64,000 nucleotides of DNA from Pyropia haitanensis (taxonomy: Eukaryota; Rhodophyta; Bangiophyceae; Bangiales; Bangiaceae): contig SDUX01000002.1 in NCBI GenBank assembly GCA_008729055.1, positions 5,359,874 to 5,423,873 of the forward strand, in the 5' to 3' direction. Below the pieces are notes generated by a model that was not told the origin of the DNA, did no database searches, and was given only the letters and a program-made list of their open reading frames with translations. Every line of letters begins with the position of its first letter. Position 1 is the stretch's first letter. A program made the position numbers and the translations under genes. Below are positions 12,533-23,258 of this stretch, in pieces.

Positions 12533-12996
12533 TGGCAGGCACCGGAGGGGGCACGCAGTTGGGGGCTGCGACATGGCGGGTGGGGTGGCTGCCCTGTAGA
12601 CCCCACCTGCGTCCCGTGTCTTGCGCGTTGACACGCCAGCGTCAGCACGCTGTGCCCACCGCTCTCGCGGTCACTTCAAGCAGAGGCCGTAGCGATGACC
12701 AACGGCCACCTACGCGGCGGTTCCAACAAGGCGTCAATGCTGAGCGTTGTTACGCGTTGGCCGTTCAAGGCAACAGCACGGAACAACAAAAAGAAAAGAA
12801 AGAGTCCGAGAGGTTGATGACACCACGACGCGGGCAGCAGCAGCGCGCACGGCTGGCAGCTGATGTCCCGTGGGTGCAAGGGTGCAGAGTTTCACCTAAG
12901 CGCTGGACGCACCGCCCCGCAAAAACTATGCAAGCCGCTGCGCACAGGAGCGACCACAAGCGACGCACTACCAATCAAAAGAAGACACCCAGCCGT
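12533..12996. other. Convergent 3' intergenic region
   Basis: Lies between the stop codons of the plus-strand SPOUT1-like gene and the minus-strand RPS13 gene, so it should hold both 3' ends. Nothing else is seen. Confidence 0.6.
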
Positions 12997-13899
12997 TTAC
13001 ATGACAACGCTCTGGTACTTGAAGTTGGCTGGCACCTGCTTGGTCGTCTTGTAGTAGCGCGCCAGGCGGTGGATGCGGGACTCGATAAGAATCAGGCGGA
13101 ACTTGGAGTCCTTGTCCTTGCGGTTGCGCTCCAGGTGCTTGCGCACCGCCAGCGCCTTCTTGATCAACATGTACAGGTCCTCGGGCAGCTCTGGCGCCAA
13201 GCCGTTGGCCTTGAGGATCCGCAGGATCTTGTTGCCCGTCACGGCCTTGACCTGAGACACCCCCTGCGAGTCCCGCAGGTGCACGCCAATCTGCGACGGC
13301 ACCAGGCCCTTCTTTGCGAGCTTGCAAATCTGGTCGCACACGTCGTCCGACGTGATCTTCAGCCACGACGGGGCCGTCCGCCGGTACGGCAGTGCCGACG
13401 ACGAGATACCCTTCCTGCACCGCACGAACCGCACAGAGGAGGTCGGTAAGAGCAGCCACAGCAGTGAGGTCCAGAGACAAAGCAGCATGACCAGGAAGTG
13501 CAGCGCGGTGCGCCATGACAAGACCAACACGAGGAGAGAGCAAAACCGTTAGTGCCGTGCACATGAATAGTTGAGAGCGCAGCCCCACGCGGCGCGGCGG
13601 TACTAAACCTGCCGCTGGGACGGTGACGGCAGCCCTGGAGCAACAGCGGCGGCGAAGGGCTCGGGGATGACAAGGAAGCGGCGACGACAGCAACGGCGGC
13701 GACAGCAAGGGATAGCCAAGCAGCGGAGAGAGGATGAACCGCTGCACAGGCAAAGTAGAGAGCGGCAACTCGACGGGGGGAAGACGGATGCCGGGGAAGG
13801 CGGCAGAGCGGCGGCGCTTCCGGGACGTCCCCGTCCGTCCACACGGCGGCAACCCAGACAGCAACATCAAGCATACCCCTTGCTGTGCATGCGACCCAT
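12997..13899 (-). CDS. RPS13: 40S ribosomal protein S13 (uS15), two exons
   Basis: Component of the small ribosomal subunit (uS15). Exon 1 is 13877-13899 and encodes MGRMHSKG up to the first two bases of a Gly codon. The intron is 13415-13876 (462 nt; donor GTATGC, acceptor GTGCAG). Exon 2 is 12997-13414, beginning [12 protein letters not shown]. The product is 146 residues against about 151 in animals. Diagnostic segments are [60 protein letters not shown] and [12 protein letters not shown]. The C-terminus FKYQSVVM is slightly short for the family. A very short first exon followed by an intron is common in ribosomal protein genes of intron-poor genomes. Confidence 0.97.
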
Positions 13900-14399
13900 G
13901 GTGGCAAGGTGGTTGGTGCAACCCCCGCGGACGTTGGATGCCCGACGGCCGACAGGGATGGACGACGCCGGCGAGGAACGGTAGCGTACAATGCGGGCAC
14001 GACGGAGGTGGCGGGTGCCGTGACGACGGTGAGCGATCGACGCCGCGACCGTGACCGATCCCGCGAGCTGTCCTTCGCGGACATTTCGGAATAGTAGCAC
14101 CCCATACATGTATTGGTTGCTTCATGAAATTGAATAAAGTTTTTTGCTCTTACATCGAGTTGCCATATATTACCTCGGGATGCGTGGTTTCTGATGGTCA
14201 TCATCCCGGTCGGGGAGGTCAGCTGCAGCCGCGCAGCCCGCAGTGAATGATTTTGAACAGAGCGCTGTTGCTGCTGCCCTGCGACACCGCCGCTGCCGCT
14301 GCTGCCTGCCCCGCTTCTGCCATCCCTCTCCGCGTCGACGTGCTCCCGACACCATCCGCTGCACCAGAGTTCACATCGACTCCAGCTGGACCCCCCCCA
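13900..14399. promoter_or_regulatory. Divergent intergenic region between RPS13 and DUF1995 gene
   Basis: The two ATGs face away from each other across 500 bp, so both promoters must lie here unless distal. A local AT-rich patch at 14098-14175 (including AATAAAG and CCATATATTA) stands out in otherwise GC-rich DNA. Promoter function is inferred from position only. Confidence 0.45.
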
Positions 14400-15011
14400 A
14401 TGGCGTTCGCGCTTGCTCCATCCCTCGGCCGCCCCCCCCCACCTGGCCGCCGCCCTTCGCCGCGAGCAGCAGCCGCCCCCGCCCGGCTGCCGCCCGGCGG
14501 ACGTCCTCCCCTCCCCTCCCCCCACTGTGGTTCATGCAAGCCCCCCCCCCCCCCCCCCACCGCCCAGCCTCATCCCCCCCACCTTTGCGGCGCTCCACGC
14601 CGCCGCCACCGCGTCGGTGGTGCACCTGTTGGCCGCCCCCGCCGCCGCCGCCGCCCCCGCCGCCGCCGGCACGCCCGCGGGCCCCCTGCTGCTCGAAGTG
14701 AGCATCCCCGCGCCCGGCGGCCTCAACGCGTCGGGCGACGGGTCGGCGGCGAGCGAACGCGCCGCCGCGGCGGCGGCGGTGGCGGCCGCCACGGCCGTCG
14801 CGGCGGGCGTTGCCGCGGCGGGCCGCCCCGCGGTCGTGCTCCCGTGTGACGCCCCGTGCCGGGCGGCGGCGGCAGCAGCGGCGGCGGCGGCCGCCGCGGC
14901 GGCGGGTGGCGGCGGCCCCCCCCCCCCGGTGCCGACCGTGGCGCGGCTGGCAGACGCCCCCCCCGGCTCGGTGGTCGTGGCGGTCGCCCCCGCCGGCGAG
15001 GCGGCCTGGGA

Positions 15012-15048
<37 letters not shown>

Positions 15049-15291
15049 GCGGTGGTCATTGTCAATGGGCAGCTGTGCAGCGGCCTGCGGCCGTGGGTGG
15101 CGGCGTACGCGGTCAAGCCACTCAGCGGGCGGGGGTGGGTGGTCATCGCACACCCGCAGCCGGGCCGGTGGGTGCTCGTGGATGGGCGTGGCGTGCGGTC
15201 CCGCGCGGCGGTCGAGGTGCTGCGGCAGGGCCGGCTGGAGCGGCCCAACGTGGCGGCCGCGTGGCAGGCGCTGCTGGCAGCGGGGGGGTAA
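14400..15291 (+). CDS. DUF1995 (plastid-type) protein; frame break at C18 run
   Basis: ATG 14400 opens an N-terminus (MAFALAPSLGRPPPPGRRPS) rich in Ala/Pro/Arg and poor in acidic residues, like a plastid transit peptide. After C18 (14541-14558) the coding frame changes to one encoding PPTFAALHAAATASVVHLL, then LLLEVSIPAPGGLN, a central Ala/Gly-rich region, GSVVVAVAPAGEAAWDAL, VVIVNGQLCSGLRPW and VAAYAVKPLSGRGWVVIAHP, ending QPGRWVLVDG and RPNVAAAWQALLAAGG. The order fits DUF1995: Leu-rich start, LEVSIP strand, VNxQL motif, a Y-x-V-x-PL strand, then a P-G-x-W strand. Members in plants and algae are plastid proteins, some linked to photosystem assembly. The shift here is opposite to most others in the window (one extra base or two missing). 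Function is not certain. Confidence 0.62.
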
Positions 15292-17853
15292 CGCGGGGCG
15301 GGCGTGGCGCGGGCAGAGGGAGAGGGGAGGGGGGGGAGCGGGAGCGGCAGAGGGAGGGGCGGTGGAGCGGGAAGGGCGGGGGCGGATTGCCGGGTGTTGT
15401 GCTGGCGCGCCGGCCGGGCTGCCCGTGCCTGCCATGTGGGTGGCGCCGGCGGTGGAGTCGTTTAGCGCGGGGGCGGTCGTGGGAGGCGGCGGCGGCAGCG
15501 GCGTTTGGGGAAGGGGACATCCGTGTGTGGCGTCTTCGACAGTGGGGGGGGGGGGGGCGGTGGGGGAGTGAAGGAAGGATTGGGGGGGAGCGGGGGGGAG
15601 GACTGTGGCGTCTGTGTGTCCCGTCATACGCTATCGTCGCAGCGTGTCGGGTATGCGCTGTCCGGGTTGGCCTCCATCCCGCCTTCCCTTGGGTAGATGC
15701 CCAGCCGCCGCCGCGCAGGGGTTCCCTGCCCGCGCGCGCGCGCCGCGCGCACACGCCGCGCAGCGGCGGATGGCCACGGCCGACCCGCCGCGTCGGCTAC
15801 GCCCGACCCCGACGGTCGGCGCGGACCCGTCGTGGCCGCCCCCTACCACGCGACCGCTGCTGCCACACGGCCACGGCTGGGGACGGGCGCGGGTCACCCG
15901 GGGCTTGCCACCCGTGCAGGTGGCCGAGCGGCTGGGCCGCCCTTGTGAGCGGCACCCCCCACCGTCGCGGGATGGCCAGCGCCGACGACGGCGAGCCGCG
16001 CGGCGCCGCCAAGACGGGTGCGGGCGGGTGTGGCGGCCGCGTCGGCCGCGGCGCCACGCCACCGTCGCCGCCGCGGCCAGACGGGTCGACGCGCCGCCGC
16101 CACACGTGCCAACACCCCAGCGCGGCTAGTGCGACGGCGATACGGGCACGGCGTGGCGGCTCCTTGGCGAGCCGCGGCGGGCCAGGCCGTGCCGCCGCCA
16201 CCCCCAGGGGGACAAGACGCGGCCGCCGCCGGCACGCCACCGTCACCGCCGCCGTCTTCGGCGCTGCTGCCCGCGCCGCCGGCGCCGCCACCCCGCCGCG
16301 GTGGCGGTTCGCACCGGCGGCGGGGGCGGCGGCCGCTGCTACCGCCGCCGGCCGCCCACGGACCCCGACCCGTGCGCGTCGCCGCCCCCGCCCCGATATC
16401 TCTTCTCTGTCACAGCGCGAGCGGCCCGTGGACCCGAGCGAGGAACGTCTGAACTGGCTGGACAAATGCCTCGCGCAATGACAATCCTTTGTCCGTTGGA
16501 CGACGTCCGGCACCGTCGCGCTGTACCAGCACGATCGTGGTGTCTGGCAGTGTGTGTACAGCCGCCGATCGATCGCGACGGACATTGTTGCGCACCTGAA
16601 TTGGTCCAGTCAGACACGACAATACCTCTTTCAGTGGACGGCGCCGCGGTGGCGGGCTGCCGAGGACGGGCCCCGCCGTCGTCGTCTGCCTCCTCTTCCA
16701 CGCCCGCTGTGCCTGTTGCCGCCGCCCCCCCCCCCCCCCCGCCGCGGCCCCACACTGCCGCCCCACCGGCGGCGCACGCCACGGCGGCGGCGCTTGCGCC
16801 AGCCGCGCAGCGGGCTCTGCCGCCGCCGCGACGGGGTGGTGCTGCCGCGCCCCCCTCCCCCCCCCCCCCCCTACACGCAGCGCCCGCGGCGCCTACTGTG
16901 CCGCGTCCGCAACAGTGCCAGCGGGGTGGCGGCGGTGTCGCGCTCCCACCCCCCCCCCCCCCCCCCAACCCACGCGCCCACCTCGCGGCGCGCCCTATAT
17001 GGACCCCGCTCCCCACTTCCCTCCGCCACCCGCCGCTCCCCCCCCCCACCGCTTGCGCAGCCGTCGACCACCCCCCCCCCCCCCCCCCCCAACACAGCCA
17101 TTTCCCCCTCCCCCTCCCCCTCCCCCCAGTCCCCGGTGCTCAGTGTCCCCCCCGCGCTGCAGACCCCCCGCCGTGGCGGCCGCCGCCGCGGCGCCTCGCG
17201 GCGGCGGCGCGCCGCGGCGACGCGCGTTTCGCGACCCGTTTGCAGCCAGCCAATGAGCGGCTGCCACTGGCGGCCGCCACGCGGCCGCCGTCTCGGCACG
17301 GCAGGGCGGGTACCGCAGAGGCGGCGGAGAAAGGGGTGGGGGGGGGGGGGTGTGTGTGTGTGGCCGCGCCAGTGGCGGCCGCGACGGCACCGCGGTGGGC
17401 GCGTGGCGAGACGGAAGAGCGGCGCGCGCGCGCCGCGGCCGGCCGGCCGGCCGCGGCCGTCGGGCGCTCGGCCGCCGCGCCGGCCGCCCGCGGCGCCGCC
17501 CACCCGCCCGCCCGCCGTCGGCGCGCACCCCCCAGACGTTCCCGTCCACCGCCCTGCCCGCCCTCCCTGTCTGGCCCGCCGTCTGCCTGCCCTGCCCTGC
17601 CCTGCCCTGCCCTGCCCTGCCCGCCCGGCCGCCCGGCCGCCCGCCCTACCGCTGTCCCCGCCCTCCCTTCCCGACGGCCGCCGGTGCCGACGGCGGCCAC
17701 GCAGACGCCGGCGGCCGACGCGCCCGGCGGGGCCCCGCGGCTGCGCTGGTCGTCACCTGGGAGGTGGGGCGCGTCTCTTTCCCCCCACACCCCCCACTTT
17801 TCTTCTGCTTCCCCTCCCTTCTATTCCCCCCCCCCCCCGACCGCCTCGACACC
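15292..17853. other. GC-rich low-complexity spacer; no certain gene
   Basis: Many long frames are open on both strands but none shows a domain. Bases 16440-16700 are more ordinary in composition. Notable tracts are G runs near 15545-15560, C runs near 16725-16740 and 17072-17090, and a CCTGC pentanucleotide array at about 17585-17622. The bZIP promoter and 5' UTR should lie at the right end. Confidence 0.4.
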
Positions 17854-18217
17854 ATGGCGCCCTGCTCACCACCCCCCCCCCCCCCCCCACCCCAGGCGAA
17901 CCGCGGGCGCCCGTCCACCCCTCCACCCCGCTGCCGCTGCCGCTGCCGCCGCCGCCGCCGCCGCCGCCGCCGCCCCCGTCCCACCCGCCGCCGACAACGA
18001 CACAGCCGCCGCCCGCGGGCGCGGGCGACACGGCCGCCGTGGCCGCCGCGACGGCCGTGACGACCACGACGACCGCGGCCGCCGTTGGCGCCCCCCTGGC
18101 GTCGCGGCGGCCGCCGCAGCCGCCGCTGCCGCGGACGCCGCTGCTGCCGCCGCCGCCGACAGCCGTGGCGGCGACGCGGGTGCCACGGCGGCCGAGGCGG
18201 CCGGCGGCAGCGACGGC

Positions 18218-18254
<37 letters not shown>

Positions 18255-19133
18255 TGGCCCGTCGGGACGGCGCCCATCCTGCCACGCCCGCCGCCGCCGC
18301 CGGCCGCGTCCACCACCGTCTTTTCCGCGCCGCCGGTGGCGGGGACAAGGCCCGCCACTGGTCTACGCGGCGCACGCGAGTACGGGGGAGGAGGAGGCCC
18401 CAGCGTCGGCGTCGGCGTCGGCGTCGGCGTTGGCGTCCTTGGCGGCGGCGGCGACGGCGGCACTGTCGGCAGCGGGGCGCCCACGACGGCGCGTACGACG
18501 CAGACGGTGGCACCCCCCCCCCCCCCCCCCCCCCACCCACGCGGGGGCGGGGACCCCCCCCCCCCCCTCCCCCCCCCACCCCCCCCCGCGTCCGCCGGCG
18601 GCGGCACCAACACCGCCAAGAAGAATCCGCCGCGGCGGCGGCCGGCCTCCTCGACTGCACCGCCGGCACGACCGCGGCGGCGTCGCGGGGCATGGACGCC
18701 GCCGCCCGCCGGCTGATGCTGCACAAGCGCCGCATCCGCAACCGCGCGTCGGCGGCGCGGTCGCGCGCGCGCGCGCGGGCGGCGCTGGCGGACCTTGCCG
18801 CCGCGGTGGCGGCGCTGGGCGGCCTCGTGGGCGGCCTCGAGGCGCGCCTCGCCGCCGTCCGGGGGGGGGTCGCCGCGGGGGGGGGGTCCGCGCCGCGCTC
18901 GTCGGCGAGCGCGACGGCCTCCGCGCGGCGTTGGCGGCGTTGGGCGTGGCGGATGCGGAGGGGGGGGGGGGGGGGAGCGGAGGGAGGATGGGGGGGGGGG
19001 GGGGGGGGGGAGGAGGACGACGGTGGGGGGTTGGGGGGGGGGGAGGGGGGGGGGGGGAGGAGGGGGGGGGGGGGGGGATGCGCCAGAGGGGGGGGGGGGG
19101 TGGGTGCGTGGTGCGTCGGCATGACGCGTGCGA

Positions 19134-19164
<31 letters not shown>

Positions 19165-19167
19165 TGA
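17854..19167 (+). CDS. bZIP transcription factor; several frame changes at homopolymers
   Basis: A clear bZIP domain lies at about 18692-18960. The basic region is HKRRIRNRASAARSRARARA, with the invariant Asn-x7-Arg. It is followed by a heptad series of Leu, Leu, Leu, Val (ADLAAAVAALGGLVGGLEAR), so the protein should bind DNA as a dimer. After the G runs at 18863-18886 the zipper appears to go on in another frame (VGERDGLRAALAALGVADAE). Upstream, ATG 17854 in a good context (ACACCATGG) starts a Pro-rich region that shifts frame at the C run near 17872-17888 and again at the C run near 18511-18532. The intervening region is Ala/Thr/Pro-rich. The C-terminal end is unclear because of dense G runs at 18960-19100. 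The domain call is firm; the start and end are not. Confidence 0.7.
19139..19165. repeat. T27 homopolymer
   Basis: A run of about 27 T lies just past the bZIP coding end. It is striking because the flanks are nearly pure G. It could be part of the bZIP 3' UTR or an inserted poly(A) tail in antisense orientation. Confidence 0.8.
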
Positions 19168-20227
19168 CAGGGGGGCGGGGGGGGGGGTGGGGGGGGATCG
19201 TCAGCTCTTTCGTTTTGCGCATCGACACCCGTATCGACTTTTTTGATGCAGTGTCAACCATCGAATCGGGGTTTCGACGCGCCGTCCGATACGCGACGGT
19301 TTGCGTATCGAGCCCATCCTGGGATGGGCTGTAACCTCGCGCCGTCGATGAGGTCCTTTATAGTCAGGCGTTTAGTTATCTCGAGAGCGACAGTGCGGAA
19401 GCGCATTGATTGGCCAGCCGAGCGGATCACGCGACTCGGCCGACACTGAACCGACCCTATCCGTGCCTGCTGGCTCGCGTGGGACTTGGCCTCTGTTTCG
19501 TCGACCTCGGAGTCCCGCGCACCAGGCGCTCGCCGCGGCGAGCAACAGGTACAGTCTGTATCCGGTTAAGTGTGGCTTGGTTCTGTGTGGTCCGCACATA
19601 ACCAAGCCAGATAGCCCGAGATCAACTCCTCTACAGCGTACTGTCTCCATGCCCGGCTGACATCTAAATTCCTGGTTGCGCACTTAGAACCGTACGACGA
19701 TGATAATCGTGTCAAGTACAAAGAGTGATGAGCAATGACGTGTGCCCGCCGTTCAGTCGTCCAGGCCGAGCCGCCTGCTGGTCTGGTAGTGAAGCCATCA
19801 CGTCTGGCCATGTCGAGGGAGTCGGGCGGGAGCAGAAAGAGCAGGTTGCCCGGTGCTGGCTGGCGGCTGAGGACGACTCCCAGGCCATTGATGAGATGGT
19901 GGACATGGTTTGGGCGAGTGAGGAAGACGACGCTTGACGACGAACAGGAAAGTTCTGTTTGAGAAGCGCAGATGCTCTGGCCGCACTTAAGGACACAAAT
20001 CAGCAGCGACTAGGCCTAGTACTACTGCCAGTCTCCGTGCGGTTGACCCGTGTCCGCACGTGGTGGCGCGGGGTCAAGGTCGAGCGAACCACAGCACAGC
20101 CTCACACGCCAGTCCCCGCGTTGGACTTGCTGGACATCAATACGTTTTTACTAGCACTTAATGATCAGATTCTAAGGTCTCTCAAACATTCAGTCGACGG
20201 ACTCTTAAGTCACCAGGAAAAGTACAA
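19168..20227. other. Intergenic, moderate GC, ATCGA-rich at left end
   Basis: No recognisable ORF. Bases 19217-19350 contain repeated ATCGA motifs that resemble a block at 22530-22640. Bases 19960-20230 are relatively AT-rich and may be the upstream region of the small ORF starting at 20228. Confidence 0.45.
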
Positions 20228-20911
20228 ATGGACATGGGCTACATCTTGGCCACATGGCCACGGATAACCGCGCGCAGATTTGACGCGGTGCTGGCGAGGA
20301 CGTTGGTCGGCGCGCAGCCGTCCGGTGCGCGCACGCAGGGCTTGCACGCGGTGGCTGAGAAGGTTCTCGCGGAGAGGGCGCGGGACCTGTCACGGTGCCG
20401 GCGTCTGGTGCTCGCCGCGTGCATCGGTGACGCGGTGGGGAGCTTGTTGCTGGCTGCTCGCGGGCACCTGCCGACGCGGGCGGTGCAGCTGGGCGTGCAC
20501 GAGGCGCTAAAGGCGCTGCTGCTCGCTTCGGGCGTCGGCGCTGCCGCGTCGCGCGCTGGGCGGGGGTGGTGGAGAACGCGACGCGGGCCGCGTCAGGGAG
20601 GGCGCCGCCGCGGCGGCGGCGTCCCCGCCGCCGTGCCGTCGCGGCTGCCGCTGCCGCCGCTGCCGCCGCTGTCGTTGCCGCGGCCGCCGCTACCGTCACT
20701 TGCGGGCACGGCCGCCGCGGCGGTCGATTTGGTCGCCGCTGCGCGTGGCGACGGCTCCGCGGCGGTCAGCCGCGGCGGCCGCCGAGGCGCCGCCGCCCGC
20801 GGGCCGCCGCGGCCGGCCGCGGCGGCGGCAGCGGCGACGGCGGCGGCGGCAAGGGCGGCAGCGGCACGACGGCGGCGGCGTTGGTGGCGGCGACGACGGC
20901 GGCGGCGCTGA
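20228..20911 (+). CDS. Hypothetical protein, 227 residues, unknown
   Basis: ATG 20228 begins MDMGYILATWPRITARRFDA. The first ~115 residues are non-repetitive and helical in character (HAVAEKVLAERARDLSRC, RRLVLAACIGDAVGSLLLAA, VQLGVHEALKALLLASG). After that the frame turns into Arg/Ala/Pro-rich sequence. At 20555-20575 another frame gives ARWAGVVENATRAASG, so the real coding sequence may shift frame at the G5 run (20561-20565). No family recognised. The hydrophobic helices could be membrane-associated, but this is not certain. Confidence 0.4.
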   Translation: MDMGYILATWPRITARRFDAVLARTLVGAQPSGARTQGLHAVAEKVLAERARDLSRCRRLVLAACIGDAVGSLLLAARGHLPTRAVQLGVHEALKALLLASGVGAAASRAGRGWWRTRRGPRQGGRRRGGGVPAAVPSRLPLPPLPPLSLPRPPLPSLAGTAAAAVDLVAAARGDGSAAVSRGGRRGAAARGPPRPAAAAAAATAAAARAAAARRRRRWWRRRRRRR

Positions 20912-21359
20912 CAAGGGCGGGGCGGGTGGGGCAGCCGCGGGGGTGCTTCGCCTGCCCCCATTGCTGGCGTTGTAAGTTTGTTGGGGGGGGGTGGTGTGGC
21001 GGGAGGGTGATTGAGGGGTGGTGTGCTGGTGGGCGGGGTGGTGGTGGCGTGGCGGTGGTGGGCTGGTGGTGGCGGCGTGTGGTGACGGTGGGGTGGTGGC
21101 GGTGGGGTGGGGGCGGCAACAGACGTGGCGGAGCACTTCGGAGGGATGCCCTGTCGCGTTCTGGGAGGGTGGGAGCGGGGTGGCGGCTGTGGTGGGTGAC
21201 GGGTGGAGGTTTCGGTTGTCGTGGGATGGGAAGGTGGCTGTGTTTGGGTGGCGGTGTTTAGGTGGTGGTTTTTTTGGTGGTTATTTTTTTGTGTGATGGT
21301 GGTGTGGTTCCGACGGCGTGGTGGTGGTGGCGACGTTGGCGGGTGGTGTTGGCGACGGT

Positions 21360-21595
21360 CATGGACGTGGCGGGGTAGCTGGGGGGCTCCTCGGCCGTGT
21401 GCGTGGCCGGCGTTGAGGATGGCGGGGTGGAGGTTGCGGGGTTGTGGTGGTGGGGTGGTCGCTCGCGGGGTGGTGGTTGTCGGGCGGTGGTGGTGGTGGG
21501 GTGGTGGGGGCGGGGTGGTGGTGGCGGCGACGTGGTGGTGGCGACGGACGTGGCGGGCACTTTGGGACGGTGCCCCGTCGCTTCCTGGGTGGTGG
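21360..21595. repeat. Direct repeat module, copy 1
   Basis: Shares with copy 2 at about 22110-22345 the segment GTGTGCGTGGCCGGCGTTGA at its left part and GCGACGGACGTGGCGGGCAC near its right end. The two anchors are offset by 750 and 752 bases respectively, so the module was duplicated as a block. A weaker, diverged right-end copy lies at about 21118-21170. Confidence 0.7.
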
Positions 21596-22109
21596 GGGTT
21601 GGGGGGGGGGGGGGGGCACGCCGACACGCCGCCGCCTCTGCCGCCACCGCCAGCTGCTGTCATTGCTGACTCGGCCATCGATTCTCCCGCAGCTGCCACT
21701 TGTGCCACTGCCTTTTTCTTTTTTTTTCAGCTGTTGTTTTTTTTCTTTTTGGGAGGTGGGCGCGAGGGATGTGGGGAGCTGAGCGGAGGGGGGGGGGCGG
21801 CGGTGGATGGCGAGAGCGGAGGGGCGGCTGAGGGGAGGGGCGTGATGGTGGCGGCGGCGGTGGCGGAGACGGCGGCAAGGTCGACGGTGTTGGCGGCGGC
21901 GGCAAGATCGACGGCGGCGGCGTGGTGGCGGCTGCGGCAAGTGCAAGACGGCGGCGGCGGCGGCGGCGGCGGCAAGGGCGGCGGTGACAGAGGCGACGAC
22001 GGCAGCGGGCGGCGACAAGAACAAGACGGCGGCGGCGGCGGCGGCAGCGGCAGGCGCGGCGGCAAGTACAAGTCAGCGGCGGGGGCGGCGGGGGTTATGT
22101 CGGCGGCAG

Positions 22110-22345
22110 GTTTGTGGTGGCGGGATAGCTGAGGTGCTCCCTGGCCGTGTGCGTGGCCGGCGTTGAGGATGGCGGGGTGGTGGCTGGCGGGGCGGTGATG
22201 GTGAGGTGGTGGCTGGCGGGGTGGTGGCTGGCGGGGTGGTGGTGGTGGTGGGCTGGTGGGGGCAGCGTGGTGGTGGCGGCGACGTGGTGGTGGCGACGGA
22301 CGTGGCGGGCACATTGGGAGGGTGCCCCGTCGCGTCCTGGGTGGT
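22110..22345. repeat. Direct repeat module, copy 2
   Basis: Second copy of the module at 21360-21595, with the same two anchor sequences and a more expanded GTGG-rich middle. No ORF or terminal inverted repeat was found that would identify a transposon. Confidence 0.7.
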
Positions 22346-23210
22346 GCGCTGACGAAAAACAGCGAGCAGGGCGGAGCGCAGTGTCGCCCGCCACTCGCAT
22401 CGGCACCTTATAGAGCGATGCGGAGGAGATGGGCAGCCGATACGATTCTACTGCAACGCAGGCGCACACGAGACTCGGAAATCCCACGGTCACGTGTGCT
22501 GTAGTTCTCGGTCTCGCGACTTGGCGCCTATCGAAGCCCCGTCGGCGGATGGCGCATCGAAACGCCGTATCGACTCTAGCCCGAGACCCAACGCTGATGC
22601 GCCATCGAAGCCGACGCGGTTTGCAGCATTCGATGGGGAAAACAAAGTTGTTGACGATGGCGCCTGTCGTGCGCGTGCGTGGCGGCCGCCGCGCACCGTG
22701 CGGGCGGCGGCGCACCGCGCGCGCCGCGTCCGCGCGGCGGGCTCTAGACGTGCATGCCCGTGGGCAGTGCCGGCGGCCGCCGCCGCCGCCGGCCGCCGGC
22801 CGCCGCCACCGCCAACGGTGGCGGCGGCTTGTCGACCGGCCGGCCGGCCGGCCGGCGGCCGCCGCCGCCGCCGCCGTCCGTGCTGCCCGCAAGGCGGGGG
22901 AGGACGGCATCCCCATCCCGCGCGCCGCTCCGCCTCCCTCCTCCCCCCCCCCCCCCCTACCCCCGGGGGCCCCCGCCGCCCTCCACCAACCCCTCCTCCC
23001 CCCCCTTGCACGCCCTTGCACCATCCGTGCGACGCCATCCGCCACACCCATTCCCCCCCCCACCGCGGCGCGACGCCGCCACCACCACCACCGCCGCCAC
23101 CGCCCGCCGCGGTGACCGCCGCCCCGCGGCGGGCGGCCGGGGTGGGCGCGTGCGCGTGTGCCGCGGCGGCGCTCGCAAACGCGCCGCCGCGGCGGCGACG
23201 CCCGCGTCGA

Positions 23211-23212
<2 letters not shown>

Positions 23213-23256
<44 letters not shown>
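23213..23256. repeat. A-rich run
   Basis: Roughly 42 bases, almost all A with a single G, immediately after a possible coding end. It may be a 3' UTR element or a remnant poly(A) of a retroposed sequence. Confidence 0.7.

Positions 23257-23258
<2 letters not shown>

Noticed and set aside
22664..23215. Possible small Arg/Ala/Pro-rich gene starting MAPVVRVRGG
   Set aside because: It has a reasonable ATG and one less repetitive stretch, but there are at least two frame changes and no family; left as a note in the region entry.
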